Shown piece by piece: positions 25,133 through 34,030 of a stretch of DNA of 64,000 bases. A program made the position numbers and the translations under genes. The DNA lies in assembly GCF_900149695.1 (NCBI RefSeq), contig NZ_LT703003.1:1550001-1614000 (forward strand), given 5' to 3'. The DNA is from Anderseniella sp. Alg231-50. GTDB taxonomy: Bacteria; Pseudomonadota; Alphaproteobacteria; Rhizobiales; Aestuariivirgaceae. Position 1 is the stretch's first letter, and each line of letters begins with the position of its first letter. The notes below the pieces were generated by a model that did not search any database, was not told the origin of the DNA, and was given only the letters and a program-made list of their open reading frames with translations.

Positions 25133-26122
25133 TCAGCTCACGGCCAGGGCAGCAGACGATTCCGGTAATTCCTCGCCGAAGCAGCGCTGGTAGAATTCAG
25201 CCACCAGAGCACGCTCCAGTTCGTCGCATTTGTTCAGGAAGGTCATCCGGAACGCCATGCCGACATCATTGAAGATGGTTGCGTTTTCAGCCCATGTAAT
25301 AACCGTGCGTGGGCTCATGACGGTTGAAAGATCGCCCACCATGAAGGCGTTTCTGGTCAGGTCCGCCAGACGCACCATGTTTGATATCACCTTCTTGCCG
25401 GCAGCATCATCGAACTGCTTGTTCTTGGACAGAACAATGCCGCACTCCTGCTCATGGCTGAGATAGTTCAACTGCACGATGATCGACCACCGGTCCATCT
25501 GGGCCTGGTTGATCTGCTGGGTCCCGTGATAAAGGCCGGTTGTATCTCCAAGGCCGACGGTATTGGCGGTTGCAAACAGTCTGAATGCCGGGTGCGGCTT
25601 CAGCACGCGTGCCTGGTCAAGCAGTGTCAGGCGGCCGGAACTTTCCAGCACGCGCTGGATAACGAACATGACATCAGGACGCCCGGCATCATACTCGTCA
25701 AACACCAGCGCGACATTGTTCTGGTAGGCCCATGGCAAAATGCCCTCGCGAAACTCGGTAATCTGCTTGCCGTCCTTGATGACAATGGCATCCTTGCCGA
25801 CGAGGTCGATACGCGAAATATGGCTGTCGAGGTTAATACGCACCAGCGGCCAGTTCAGCCGGGCGGCGACCTGTTCGATGTGCGTTGACTTACCGGTGCC
25901 GTGGAAACCTGACACCATGACCCGGCGATTGTGGGCGAACCCGGCCAGGATGGCCAGCGTGGTTTCCGGGTTGAACAGGTAATCCTTATCGATTTCCGGC
26001 ACGTATTCATTGCTCTTTGAATAGGCTGGAACTGTCAGATCCGTGTCTATGTCGAAGACCTTCCGCACCGGAATAGTCTTGTCAGGCATGCCTGGTGCTT
26101 CGATCTTTGTATTTGCGTTCAT
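25133..26122 (-). CDS. cobS: Cobaltochelatase subunit CobS
   Basis: AAA+ ATPase of the aerobic cobaltochelatase, 329 residues, working with CobT to drive cobalt insertion by CobN. Walker A is [10 protein letters not shown] at about 73-82, Walker B is [12 protein letters not shown], and the sensor region reads [13 protein letters not shown], as in MoxR-type ATPases. The N-terminus ([18 protein letters not shown]) matches CobS. The C-terminus [13 protein letters not shown] is also standard. It lies between the DnaJ-like gene and cobT, all on the minus strand, an order shared by many Hyphomicrobiales. Confidence 0.97.
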   Translation of the reverse strand: MNANTKIEAPGMPDKTIPVRKVFDIDTDLTVPAYSKSNEYVPEIDKDYLFNPETTLAILAGFAHNRRVMVSGFHGTGKSTHIEQVAARLNWPLVRINLDSHISRIDLVGKDAIVIKDGKQITEFREGILPWAYQNNVALVFDEYDAGRPDVMFVIQRVLESSGRLTLLDQARVLKPHPAFRLFATANTVGLGDTTGLYHGTQQINQAQMDRWSIIVQLNYLSHEQECGIVLSKNKQFDDAAGKKVISNMVRLADLTRNAFMVGDLSTVMSPRTVITWAENATIFNDVGMAFRMTFLNKCDELERALVAEFYQRCFGEELPESSAALAVS

Positions 26123-26248
26123 TGGAAACCGGTCTCCGGGAAATCAATACCCGGTCTTCGCACATGGAAAACCGGGGCTCAAGGGTCATATACAAAGAGG
26201 TTTTAGTCCGACTAATGCGGGCCTAGCAAGGGGCAGCTTTGCTGCAAT

Positions 26249-26884
26249 TCAGCACACACCTGCATCGCGGAGATAATTATAGGCGGTGATGATGTCGCGA
26301 AGCCTGTCTTCGGTCTCGCGGCTGCCGCCATTTGCGTCCGGGTGGAAGCGCTTTACCAGCAGTTTGTACTGGGCCTTGATTTCGTCCGCGGTGACACCGG
26401 GGTCGAGCCCAAGTGTGTCGAGTGCCTTGCGTTCGGCATTGCCGACCCGGCGCCTGGATGTTGCCGCCCTCTGGGTGCCGACAGCCTCCTCGAAAATCGA
26501 ATGCGGATCATTGACGTCGCTGTCATGGCGGTAACCACTGCGCTTGCTTTTTCCCGAACCGGGCTTTGTTGCGCGCGCACGCTTGTTCTCTGCCCATGAG
26601 CTGTCGCCCAGTTTCCAGGTCGGGCGATGGCCGGTTTGCGATGCCTTGATCCAGGCGCCGATATCATTGTCCGCCATGCCGTCGAAATAATTGTAGGACT
26701 TGTTATAGGCCTTCACATGGTTGACGCAGAAGCGGAAGTACTCGCCTTCCGCATTGCGGCCCTTGGGTGCCCGGTGATTGCCCACAGCTTCACAGTCCGG
26801 CCATTCGCAGGTGAATGTCTCAGGTTCCGCCTTGCCGCCCTTTTTGATGCGGATGCCGTCGAAGTATTTCGAATTCAGTTTCAT
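26249..26884 (-). CDS. DnaJ-like co-chaperone with C-terminal J domain
   Basis: A 211-residue protein with an N-terminal region specific to alphaproteobacteria: SKYFDGIRIKKGG, then a probable zinc-binding FTCEWPDCEAVG...FRFCVNH, where three cysteines and a histidine are spaced like a metal site. A J domain occupies about residues 150-210 (LDTLGLDPGVTADEIKAQYK, then the HPD motif in RFHPDANGG). J domains stimulate Hsp70 ATPase. I chose ATG 26884 with AGG six bases upstream; an ATG-less extension to 26941 is unlikely. It lies 126 bp upstream of cobS. Its client is unknown. Confidence 0.9.
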   Translation of the reverse strand: MKLNSKYFDGIRIKKGGKAEPETFTCEWPDCEAVGNHRAPKGRNAEGEYFRFCVNHVKAYNKSYNYFDGMADNDIGAWIKASQTGHRPTWKLGDSSWAENKRARATKPGSGKSKRSGYRHDSDVNDPHSIFEEAVGTQRAATSRRRVGNAERKALDTLGLDPGVTADEIKAQYKLLVKRFHPDANGGSRETEDRLRDIITAYNYLRDAGVC

Positions 26885-26973
26885 CTGTCGCCTGGTTTTT
26901 GTCGTGCGTGAAGAGTGAAGGCCGCCTTGGCAGCGCAGCACTATAACCCAATATGGTGGACATTTGGAATCTA

Positions 26974-27240
26974 AGGGTCAGGACAAACTAATTTTATCCA
27001 TTCTGCGGGAGGATATTTTGCTTCTGACAAGGCGAAAGGTCGCAGGAAACCATACGGTTTTCAAGACTTTTCAACGCCGTGAGAGGCAAAATAGACCCCG
27101 CCCTTCGGGTTTGAAAGAAAACACTCGCCTGAAGTCAAAAAATGCTCGAAAAGGCAAAAAGCCTTGTCTTGCGCTTTTTCACCATCATTCGAATGTTTTC
27201 TTTCAAACAGAATCGCATAAAATTAGTGTGTCCTGATCCT
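26974..27240. mobile_element. MITE-like element with nested inverted repeats upstream of bolA
   Basis: A 267-bp AT-rich element bounded by 24-base inverted repeats (26974-26997 and 27217-27240) matching at 22 of 24 positions, with core TCAGGACA. A second inverted pair lies inside: 27109-27127 against 27190-27208, matching at 18 of 19, with core GTTTGAAAGAAAACA. No transposase or open frame is convincing. It differs from the element at 10527-10792 in repeat sequence. It lies in the divergent promoter region between the DnaJ-like gene and bolA. The rest of the 26885-27320 gap shows no gene. Confidence 0.72.
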
Positions 27241-27320
27241 TGTTAGCTCATAAATTACGAACAAGTCATCAATGTGGACCTGCGCTTCGCGTTTTGCGCA
27301 GGAAAAAGGAAATATATGTC

Positions 27321-27596
27321 ATGCAACTCGGTCAGGTCGGACAGACAATCACGGAAAAGCTTTCCCAGGCGCTGGTGCCGCAGGCGCTGGAGGTGATCGA
27401 CGAATCACATCTTCATGCCGGCCACTCAGGTGCCCGGCCGGAAGGAGAAACCCATTTCAGGGTCAAGATTCAGGCTGACGCGTTTGCCGGCAAGTCGCTG
27501 ATCCAACGCCACCGCATGGTCAATGAAGTTCTGGCAGAAGAGTTGAACGGACCGGTCCATGCCCTGGCGATTTCCGCCAGCGCTCCGCCGGCCTGA
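27321..27596 (+). CDS. bolA: BolA-family protein
   Basis: A 91-residue BolA/IbaG-type protein. It contains LSQALVPQALEVIDESHLHA, then a FRVKIQADAFAGKSLIQRHR block and the closing VNEVLAEELNGPVHALAI, all characteristic of the family. BolA proteins pair with monothiol glutaredoxins in Fe-S cluster and iron handling and influence stress responses. The ATG at 27321 gives the normal length; GGAAA lies about 11 bases upstream, and an upstream extension would run into the MITE-like element. It is convergent with the CNNM gene, with only six bases between the stops. Confidence 0.94.
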   Translation: MQLGQVGQTITEKLSQALVPQALEVIDESHLHAGHSGARPEGETHFRVKIQADAFAGKSLIQRHRMVNEVLAEELNGPVHALAISASAPPA

Positions 27597-27602
27597 CCAC
27601 TT

Positions 27603-28877
27603 TTAGCCGGTGTTGTTCAGCGGCGTTATGCGCAATCGGGTGATCTGGTTGCGCTTCTTGCCGGCGACTTCAAAGCGGAAGCCGTGAAACGTGAAGGCCT
27701 GACCCTTTTCGGGGATCATCTGGGCTTCATGGATGACAAGGCCGGCGATAGTGTTGGCTTCCTCATCGGGCAGTTCCCAGTCATTGGTGCGGTTCAGGTC
27801 ACGAATTTGCAGTGACCCGTTGACCACCATGGAGCCGGACGCTTCGCGTGAAATATCCGCGCTGATGACGTCATGCTCATCGGCGATCTCGCCGACAATC
27901 TCTTCCAGGATGTCTTCCAGGGTGACCAGGCCCATCACCTCGCCATATTCGTCCACGACCAGTGCAAAATGCGACTTGCGGCGCAGGAATGCCGACAGCT
28001 GGTAGTTTACCGTCGTCGTGTCCGGCACAAACCAGGCATTCGAGCAGATTGCCTTGATGTCCAGTTTTGATGCATCGCCCTGGCTTGCCTGCAAGGCCGA
28101 CAATACGTCCTTGGCATGCAGCACGCCGATGATGTTGTCCGAGTTTTCCTGCCATACAGGTGCGCGGGAAAAGCCGGATTTGAGCAATTCGGATATGATT
28201 TCGTCGTTTGGCATGTCGACATCGATGGAAAACATCTTGGTCCGGTGAACCATCAGGTCCGACAGTTCCAGTTCTGACAGATCCAGGACACCGCCGAGCA
28301 TGTCGCGGTCGTTCTTGACCACGGCACCTTCCTTGTGGTGCAGGTCAATGGCGCCGCGGATCTCTTCTTGCGGAGACAGGATGTTGCCGGCGTTGGCCAG
28401 GTCCACACCGGCCAGTGACAATACGTATTTGACGATGACCTCGACGCCGATCACCACCGGGCCGAAAATCCTGACAAACAGGGATATGACCGAGCTGACG
28501 GCGAGAGAAAACCGCTCCGGATAGACGATTGCATAGGTCTTGGGCAGCACCTCTCCGAACACCAGGACCAGTGCCGTCATCACCAGGGTCGCCCAGATTA
28601 CCCCGCTTTCGCCGAACAGCGTCAAGAACACCGATGTTGCCAGTGCCGAGGCCAGGATGTTGACCAGGTTATTGCCAAGCAGAATGCCGCCAATCAGGCG
28701 TTCAGGCTGCTCTTTCAGGTTCAGTACCGTGCGCGCGCGCCGGTCGCCGCGCTTCTCCAGTTCGTAGAGCCTGGGTCGCGAGGACGTTGTCAGCGCTGTT
28801 TCGGATCCGGAAAAAAAGGCAGACAGAAGAACCAGCCCGAAGGCCGCGCCGGCCATAATGCCGAGTGCAAGCGTCAT
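27603..28877 (-). CDS. CNNM/CorC (DUF21-CBS) transporter-like membrane protein
   Basis: A 424-residue protein of the HlyC/CorC family. The N-terminal DUF21 membrane domain has helices at about 5-25, 60-80, 88-108 and 125-150, with FFSGSETALTTSSRPRLYEL typical of CNNM proteins. Two CBS domains follow (DLMVHRTKMFSIDVDMPNDE and HFALVVDEYGEVMGLVTLED), and a CorC_HlyC domain with TIAGLVIHEAQMIPEKG. Members mediate Mg2+/Co2+ efflux or homeostasis. ATG overlaps the aroB stop by four bases, so it is coupled to the aroK-aroB operon, an association common in this order without known functional reason. Confidence 0.93.
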   Translation of the reverse strand: MTLALGIMAGAAFGLVLLSAFFSGSETALTTSSRPRLYELEKRGDRRARTVLNLKEQPERLIGGILLGNNLVNILASALATSVFLTLFGESGVIWATLVMTALVLVFGEVLPKTYAIVYPERFSLAVSSVISLFVRIFGPVVIGVEVIVKYVLSLAGVDLANAGNILSPQEEIRGAIDLHHKEGAVVKNDRDMLGGVLDLSELELSDLMVHRTKMFSIDVDMPNDEIISELLKSGFSRAPVWQENSDNIIGVLHAKDVLSALQASQGDASKLDIKAICSNAWFVPDTTTVNYQLSAFLRRKSHFALVVDEYGEVMGLVTLEDILEEIVGEIADEHDVISADISREASGSMVVNGSLQIRDLNRTNDWELPDEEANTIAGLVIHEAQMIPEKGQAFTFHGFRFEVAGKKRNQITRLRITPLNNTG

Positions 28878-30019
28878 TTCAGTTTTAATTCGGCCTCAAG
28901 AAATTTGACCAGGCCGTCCTCTTCTATGGTTCTGTCGATGTAGGCATTGCCGACATCTTTTACCAGAATAAAGTTAATGCGACCTGCCTCTGCCTTCTTG
29001 TCCTGGCGCATGATGTTCACCAGTTCACCCGCGCCGGGAAGATGGGCATGGATTCCTGACACATCTGTCGGCAAGCCAACCGACTTGAGGTGTTTTTCCA
29101 TTCGTGCCGCGGCGCCCTGCTTGCAGATGCCGAGTTGCTCGGAAAACCGGAACGCCTGCGCCATGCCGATTGCCACGCCTTCTCCGTGCAGAAGCTTGTC
29201 TGAATACCCGGTAGCGCTTTCCAGCGCATGACCGAATGTGTGGCCCAGGTTCAGCAATGCACGATCGCCGGCTTCACGTTCATCACGCGCCACAATGGCT
29301 GCCTTTGCCTGGCAGGATGTTCGGATGGCGCGGATGCGGGCTTGCGGGTCACCGGCAAAAACCCGAGCGGCATTGTCCTCCAGCCAGCCGAAGAATTCCG
29401 CATCGCCGAGCAGGCCGTACTTGGCGACTTCAGCGTAACCGGCGGCCAGTTCGCGCGCGGGCAGGGTGTTCAGGACATTGATATCCGCCAGTACGGCGAC
29501 AGGCTGGTGAAAAGCGCCGACAAGGTTTTTGCCATGGCTGGAGTTGATGCCGGTCTTGCCGCCGACGGAACTGTCGACCTGGGCCAGCAGCGAGGTCGGT
29601 ATCTGGATGAAGCCGATACCGCGGCGGACGATGGCGGCGGCAAAGCCTGCAAGATCTCCGATGACGCCGCCACCAAAGGCAATTATGTGATCGTTGCGCT
29701 CGATGCCGGCCGCGATGATATCATCACACACCTGTGCAAGCCGGGCGTAACTCTTGGTCTGCTCGCCTGCCGGAACAATGATGGAAGTGTATCTGATGCC
29801 GGCCTGATCGAGGCTGTCGGTCAATGCTTTCAGATGATGGCGTGCGACGTTCTCGTCTGTCACAATCGCTGTCACCGGGCGGGCCAGCAGCGGGGCGATC
29901 GTGCGTCCGGCATGGGCGAGAAGCCCGTCGGAAATCGTAATGTCATAGCTGCGCTCACCCAGAGCGACACTGACTTCGGCCCTGGTTGTGTCAACCGGTG
30001 CTGGGGTGGTCTGGTTCAT
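28874..30019 (-). CDS. aroB: 3-dehydroquinate synthase
   Basis: Second step of the shikimate pathway: converts DAHP to 3-dehydroquinate using catalytic NAD and a divalent metal. The 381-residue protein shows VTDENVARHHL, GGGVIGDLAGFAAAIVRRG, PTSLLAQVDSSVGGKTGIN, FHQPVAVLADINVLNTLP and the metal-binding LLNLGHTFGHALE, with a later His in LHGEGVAIGMA. It overlaps aroK by four bases (30016-30019) and CNNM by four bases (28874-28877). It catalyses an early step upstream of shikimate kinase, so the coupling is functionally sensible. Confidence 0.97.
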   Translation of the reverse strand: MNQTTPAPVDTTRAEVSVALGERSYDITISDGLLAHAGRTIAPLLARPVTAIVTDENVARHHLKALTDSLDQAGIRYTSIIVPAGEQTKSYARLAQVCDDIIAAGIERNDHIIAFGGGVIGDLAGFAAAIVRRGIGFIQIPTSLLAQVDSSVGGKTGINSSHGKNLVGAFHQPVAVLADINVLNTLPARELAAGYAEVAKYGLLGDAEFFGWLEDNAARVFAGDPQARIRAIRTSCQAKAAIVARDEREAGDRALLNLGHTFGHALESATGYSDKLLHGEGVAIGMAQAFRFSEQLGICKQGAAARMEKHLKSVGLPTDVSGIHAHLPGAGELVNIMRQDKKAEAGRINFILVKDVGNAYIDRTIEEDGLVKFLEAELKLK

Positions 30020-30606
30020 GCGCCTGCCGTTTCTTCCTGGCGCAGGTGATCGGCCAGGGTTTCAATGCAGGCAACAACAATCTGGTCGTGGGGCACGTCC
30101 CTGCTTTCTACCGTGATGTTGGACCGGCCATAGACGGGATAGCGCTCGGCGATCAGTTTGCGCATGACCGCTTCAGGGTCATCGGTTTGCAGCAATGGCC
30201 TGTTCGATCTTTTGCGCACCCGTTTCATCAACAGGTCGAAATCCGCCTTGAGCCACACGGAAATTCCCCTGTCGGCAATTGTCGTACGGGTTTCTTCACT
30301 CATATAGGCACCGCCTCCGGTGGCCAGCACCCGGGGCTGCTCATTCAACAGGCGCTCAATGACCCTGCGCTCGCCGTCGCGGAAATACTGCTCACCGTGC
30401 TCCTCGAAAATTTCCGGAACGGTCTTGCCGGCCGCTTTCTCGATTTCAGTGTCGGCGTCGGCGAACGGCAATTTCAGCTTTTTCGCCAGGCGCCTGCCTA
30501 TGGTGGTCTTACCGGCGCCCATCAATCCGATCAGCACAATGCTGCGACCGTTGAGTTGCGATAAGATGGAGGTGATGTTTCCGTTGGACTTGCTGGTTTC
30601 GTTCAC
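30016..30606 (-). CDS. aroK: Shikimate kinase
   Basis: Phosphorylates shikimate at the 3-hydroxyl with ATP in the aromatic amino acid pathway. Walker A is GLMGAGKTTIG, substrate-binding DADTEIEKAAG follows, and LATGGGAYMSEETR and RSNRPLLQ complete the family signature. The start is uncertain. GTG at 30606 gives 196 residues, close to the normal length. ATG at 30696 gives 226 with a non-conserved N-terminus. Neither has a clear ribosome site. It is the first gene of the aroK-aroB-CNNM operon and divergent from the xerD unit. Confidence 0.94.
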   Translation of the reverse strand: MNETSKSNGNITSILSQLNGRSIVLIGLMGAGKTTIGRRLAKKLKLPFADADTEIEKAAGKTVPEIFEEHGEQYFRDGERRVIERLLNEQPRVLATGGGAYMSEETRTTIADRGISVWLKADFDLLMKRVRKRSNRPLLQTDDPEAVMRKLIAERYPVYGRSNITVESRDVPHDQIVVACIETLADHLRQEETAGA

Positions 30607-30912
30607 TGGTGTTTGAACCCAATTCAGATATTGAGCTTGCGTGGCGCTCTGTTTTTCCTGTTTTAGGAGAAAATGACAGTTGATGCCATAGAACATGCGC
30701 GATTTCGGATTAGTGTTGGGGAGATGGCTGCCCGGACGGGCCCCGGCACCTGTTCGTCCGGATCAGAGGATGCTGCCGGCCAGATCATGCAGAGCCGTTG
30801 CGACAGCAATCCAGCAGCGCGCAAACACTTTGCGATTTAAGCGGGATTGTTGCACATTGCAGATCGCAAAGAGCAAATCAAAACCATCTGTTTGAGGAAC
30901 ATATTAGCCGCT
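30607..30912. other. Divergent promoter region between aroK and the xerD unit
   Basis: About 300 bp containing no convincing gene apart from the possible N-terminal extension of aroK up to 30696. A GGAAAAAC stretch on the minus strand near 30655 resembles a ribosome site but has no suitable start after it. I see no clear promoter hexamers. Confidence 0.3.
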
Positions 30913-31053
30913 ATGCCCGACAGTCTTCGCTTTCTGTTAATCGTACTGTGCTTGGCTGGTGCCGGGTATGGCGCAGTCTGGGGTCTGGCAAATTTTCCGC
31001 CCGAACAGCAAGAAGTGGTGAAGCAGCTTTCCAATGGTGTCTTCGAGAACTGA
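30913..31053 (+). CDS. Conserved 46-aa single-helix membrane protein upstream of xerD
   Basis: A short protein beginning MPDSLRFLLIVLCLAGAGYG, with one transmembrane helix at about 6-27, then WGLANFPPEQQEVVKQLSNG. Similar small proteins with an ANFPPE motif sit between aroK and xerD in other Hyphomicrobiales, as I recall them; some carry a misleading histidine kinase label. The gene overlaps the first 20 bases of xerD in a different frame, implying translational coupling. Function is unknown. The start ATG at 30913 gives the clean membrane-protein N-terminus. Confidence 0.65.
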   Translation: MPDSLRFLLIVLCLAGAGYGAVWGLANFPPEQQEVVKQLSNGVFEN

Positions 31054-32014
31054 CACGGATAACGGTCCAGGCTCAAATGCAACTGTCAGCAGTGACCGCA
31101 CAGTTGCGTTGTTTCTGGAGATGATGAGCGCCGAACGCGGCGCATCCCGAAACACCCTTTCAGCCTATGCCCGTGACCTTGAACACTATACCGGTTTCCT
31201 GAAAAGGCGCGGCTGTGCGCTGGATGCCGCCGGCAGCGGTGAAGTCCGGGCATGGCTGGGCGAACTGCAGGCAGAAGGCCTGGCCAAGTCCACCATTGCC
31301 CGCAGGCTGTCCGCAGCCCGCCAATTGCACAAGTTTGCCTACGCCGAAGGCATTGTGGACGACGATCCGGCAGGCGGCATTGCTGCGCCGCGCAAGGCGC
31401 GAACCCTGCCGAAGACCATGAGTGTGCGACAGGCAGAGAAATTGCTGGTGGCAGCGCGCGAGCAGGCAATAAAAGCGCGCGGCAAGACACACCTGAAAGC
31501 ACTGCGCATGGTGTGCCTCATGGAGGTTCTGTACGCAACTGGATTGCGGGTGTCGGAACTGGTCAGCCTGACGGTGGGCGTGGTTTCGGCAGATGACAGG
31601 TTTATCACGGTGCGCGGCAAGGGCGGACGCGAACGGCTGGTTCCGCTTTCACCTGCTGCACGCGCGGCTATCAGTGCTTATCTGGATGCGGTGAAACAGG
31701 CAGCGGACGTCGTACACCTTGCGCCGACGCAATACCTGTTTGCCTCAAGCGGCAAGCAGAGACACCTGACGCGCCAGCATTTCGCGCTGATGCTGAAGCA
31801 CCTGGCGGGGCTTGCCGGCCTCGATGCAGACACCGTGTCACCTCACGTTGTACGGCATGCATTCGCCAGCCATCTGTTGCAGGGCGGTGCTGATCTGAGG
31901 TCGGTTCAGCAGATGCTGGGTCACGCGGATATTTCAACAACCCAGATCTATACACATGTCATGCCGGAAAAATTGCGCGAGGCGGTTGAAAGTCATCACC
32001 CGCTCAACCGGTAA
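31034..32014 (+). CDS. xerD: Site-specific tyrosine recombinase XerD
   Basis: Acts with XerC at dif to resolve chromosome dimers, under FtsK control. The 326-residue protein has an N-terminal SAM-like core-binding domain (SRNTLSAYARDLEHYTGFLK) and a C-terminal catalytic domain. The active residues are visible: Arg in ATGLRVSEL, Lys in VRGKGGRER, His/Arg in SPHVVRHAFASHLL, His in MLGHADISTTQ and the nucleophilic Tyr in IYTHV. The order aroK/xerD/accA is typical and supports XerD over a mobile-element integrase. Confidence 0.95.
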   Translation: MVSSRTDTDNGPGSNATVSSDRTVALFLEMMSAERGASRNTLSAYARDLEHYTGFLKRRGCALDAAGSGEVRAWLGELQAEGLAKSTIARRLSAARQLHKFAYAEGIVDDDPAGGIAAPRKARTLPKTMSVRQAEKLLVAAREQAIKARGKTHLKALRMVCLMEVLYATGLRVSELVSLTVGVVSADDRFITVRGKGGRERLVPLSPAARAAISAYLDAVKQAADVVHLAPTQYLFASSGKQRHLTRQHFALMLKHLAGLAGLDADTVSPHVVRHAFASHLLQGGADLRSVQQMLGHADISTTQIYTHVMPEKLREAVESHHPLNR

Positions 32015-32143
32015 GTTGCGCTTTGCACACAACAATTAGCAGGTTGACATCCAATCGGCGTAACGCCAGTTTGCAGCCTATATCCAATCGGGCTCAGGCG
32101 AGGGCAGGCACTGCGATTCCAGCAGTTGTCCATCATGTGAAAC

Positions 32144-33103
32144 ATGCAGACATTTCTTGATTTTGAAACACGCATTGCCGAGCTTGCCGGCAAGATCGCC
32201 GAGTTGAAGTCCATCAACGACGATGATGGCTCCGTATCGATTGCCGATGAGGTGACGCAGCTGGAAGGCAAGCTATCGAAGTCGCTCGCCGACCTTTATG
32301 CAGACCTTGAACCCTGGCAGAAAACCCAGGTTGCACGGCACCCGGACCGGCCGCATACTCAGGATTACCTGGATGCCCTGATCACCGAGTTCACGCCGCT
32401 TGCCGGTGACCGGAAGTTTGCCGAGGATGATGCCGTTCTCGGCGGGTTGGGGCGGTTTGACGGAGACCCGGTTGTGGTCATCGGCCAGGAAAAGGGAGCT
32501 GATACGAAATCCCGCCTGAAGCACAATTTCGGCATGGCGCGTCCGGAAGGTTATCGCAAGGCGGTCCGGCTGATGGAACTGGCGCAGCGTTTCAGCCTGC
32601 CGGTGCTGACTTTCGTCGATACGGCAGGCGCCTATCCCGGTATCGGCGCGGAAGAGCGTGGTCAGGCGGAAGCAATCGCGCGTTCAACCGATTGTTGTCT
32701 CGGCCTTGGTACGCCGATCATCTCGACCATTATCGGCGAGGGTGGGTCAGGCGGGGCTGTCGCCATTGCAACGGCAAATTCTGTCCTGATGCTTGAGCAT
32801 TCGATCTATTCGGTCATCTCGCCGGAAGGTGCTGCATCCATTTTGTGGCACGATTCAGCGCGCGCCAGTGAAGCCGCCACCGCCATGCGTATCACTGCGG
32901 CCCACCTGAAGGAGCTCGGGGTCATTGACACGATCGTGCCGGAGCCGGTCGGTGGCGCACACCGGGCACGCGAGGCTGCGATACAGTCGGTCAGGGAAGC
33001 GGTTTCAGCGGCGCTGTTGCCGTTCAAGCACATGTCGGAAGATGAAGTGCGCCAGCAGCGGCGCGACAAATTCCTGGCGATCGGGCGCACACTCGGCTCG
33101 TGA
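32144..33103 (+). CDS. accA: Acetyl-CoA carboxylase carboxyltransferase subunit alpha
   Basis: With AccD forms the carboxyltransferase that moves CO2 from biotin to acetyl-CoA, the first committed step of fatty acid synthesis. The 319-residue protein has the alpha-subunit N-terminus (FLDFETRIAELAGKIAEL), VARHPDRPHTQDYLD, FGMARPEGYRKAVRLMELA, FVDTAGAYPGIGAEERGQ and IIGEGGSGGAVAIA, the oxyanion-hole glycines. Length is normal. It lies 129 bp after xerD on the same strand. No accD gene is in this window. Confidence 0.97.
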   Translation: MQTFLDFETRIAELAGKIAELKSINDDDGSVSIADEVTQLEGKLSKSLADLYADLEPWQKTQVARHPDRPHTQDYLDALITEFTPLAGDRKFAEDDAVLGGLGRFDGDPVVVIGQEKGADTKSRLKHNFGMARPEGYRKAVRLMELAQRFSLPVLTFVDTAGAYPGIGAEERGQAEAIARSTDCCLGLGTPIISTIIGEGGSGGAVAIATANSVLMLEHSIYSVISPEGAASILWHDSARASEAATAMRITAAHLKELGVIDTIVPEPVGGAHRAREAAIQSVREAVSAALLPFKHMSEDEVRQQRRDKFLAIGRTLGS

Positions 33104-33237
33104 ATGTTTACCCTGCCGGGTGGCCGGACACATGTTGCTTCGTCACATAGGTCCGTGTTCGCACAAAATCGCCGCAAACTTGCCGTTTTGCTCGGCGATC
33201 TTGGCCCTGAAACAATGACAGTGGCCGGTGTGGATTT

Positions 33238-33963
33238 ATGCGGCGATTATTCAAATTGGTTCTGGTGCTGGCGATCATGGCATCTACCGGCTATGCGCTG
33301 TATCGCACCGGCGAGATGAACCGTATCGCGGAGCGATTCCGCTATCCTGATCCGCAAACATTCAGGAAACAGGCCTGGGCCGAACTGGATGCCCGGCAAC
33401 TCAAGCCCGGCATGCCGGTGTTCATTCGCATTTTCAAACAAAGCTCGGAGCTTGAGTTGTGGTTGAGGGGTACAAAGGGATGGGAATTGTACCGGACGGT
33501 TGAAATCTGCAACTGGTCGGGAGGCCTGGGACCGAAACTGAAAGAAGGCGACAAGCAATCGCCGGAAGGATTCTACACGGTCACCAAGGGCCGGCTGAAC
33601 CCGAACAGCCGGCATCATCTCTCGTTCAATCTCGGTTTCCCCAACCGGTATGACCGCTCGCTTGGCCGGACCGGGTCATTTTTGATGGTGCATGGCGGGT
33701 GTTCGTCCATTGGCTGTTATGCGGTGCGAGACCATCAGGTCGAAGTGATCTACCGGCTTGTTGAAGCAGCTCTTGATAATGGCCAGCAGGCGGTGCGTGT
33801 GCATGCTTTCCCGTTCCGGCTGGAACAAACGGCGCTTGACCGGCACAAGGGCGCAAAGTGGCACGATTTCTGGTCAATGCTGAAGCCCGGATATGATGCG
33901 TTTGAACGGGCGCGCGAAGTGCCGCGCGTGCGGGTTGCAAACAAATCCTATGTGGTTAATTGA
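33238..33963 (+). CDS. YafK-type L,D-transpeptidase-fold protein (first of tandem pair)
   Basis: A 241-residue envelope protein with a YkuD fold. An uncleaved or weakly cleaved hydrophobic N-terminus (about 5-22) places it in the periplasm. The catalytic motif is HGGCSSIGCYAV, with His, Gly and the Cys nucleophile. LGPKLKEGDKQSPEGFYTV and LSFNLGFPNRYDRSLGRTG are typical of the YafK branch. E. coli YafK (DpaA/LdtF) cuts Braun lipoprotein from peptidoglycan. In alphaproteobacteria the equivalent linkages join beta-barrel proteins to peptidoglycan, so a role in attaching or releasing them is plausible. A paralogue follows 67 bp later. Confidence 0.85.
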   Translation: MRRLFKLVLVLAIMASTGYALYRTGEMNRIAERFRYPDPQTFRKQAWAELDARQLKPGMPVFIRIFKQSSELELWLRGTKGWELYRTVEICNWSGGLGPKLKEGDKQSPEGFYTVTKGRLNPNSRHHLSFNLGFPNRYDRSLGRTGSFLMVHGGCSSIGCYAVRDHQVEVIYRLVEAALDNGQQAVRVHAFPFRLEQTALDRHKGAKWHDFWSMLKPGYDAFERAREVPRVRVANKSYVVN

Positions 33964-34030
33964 GCGTTAGCGTGTTGTGCTGCACAATAGGGAATTGCGA
34001 GGACGGTTTCGGAAGTTGGGTTTGTCAAAA

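Noticed and set aside
27240-27320. N-terminal extension of bolA
   Set aside because: Begins inside the MITE-like element with a non-ATG codon and is absent from the BolA family; ATG 27321 gives the normal length.
32044-32084. TTGACA followed by TATATC upstream of accA
   Set aside because: The spacer is 29 bases, too long for a sigma-70 promoter.
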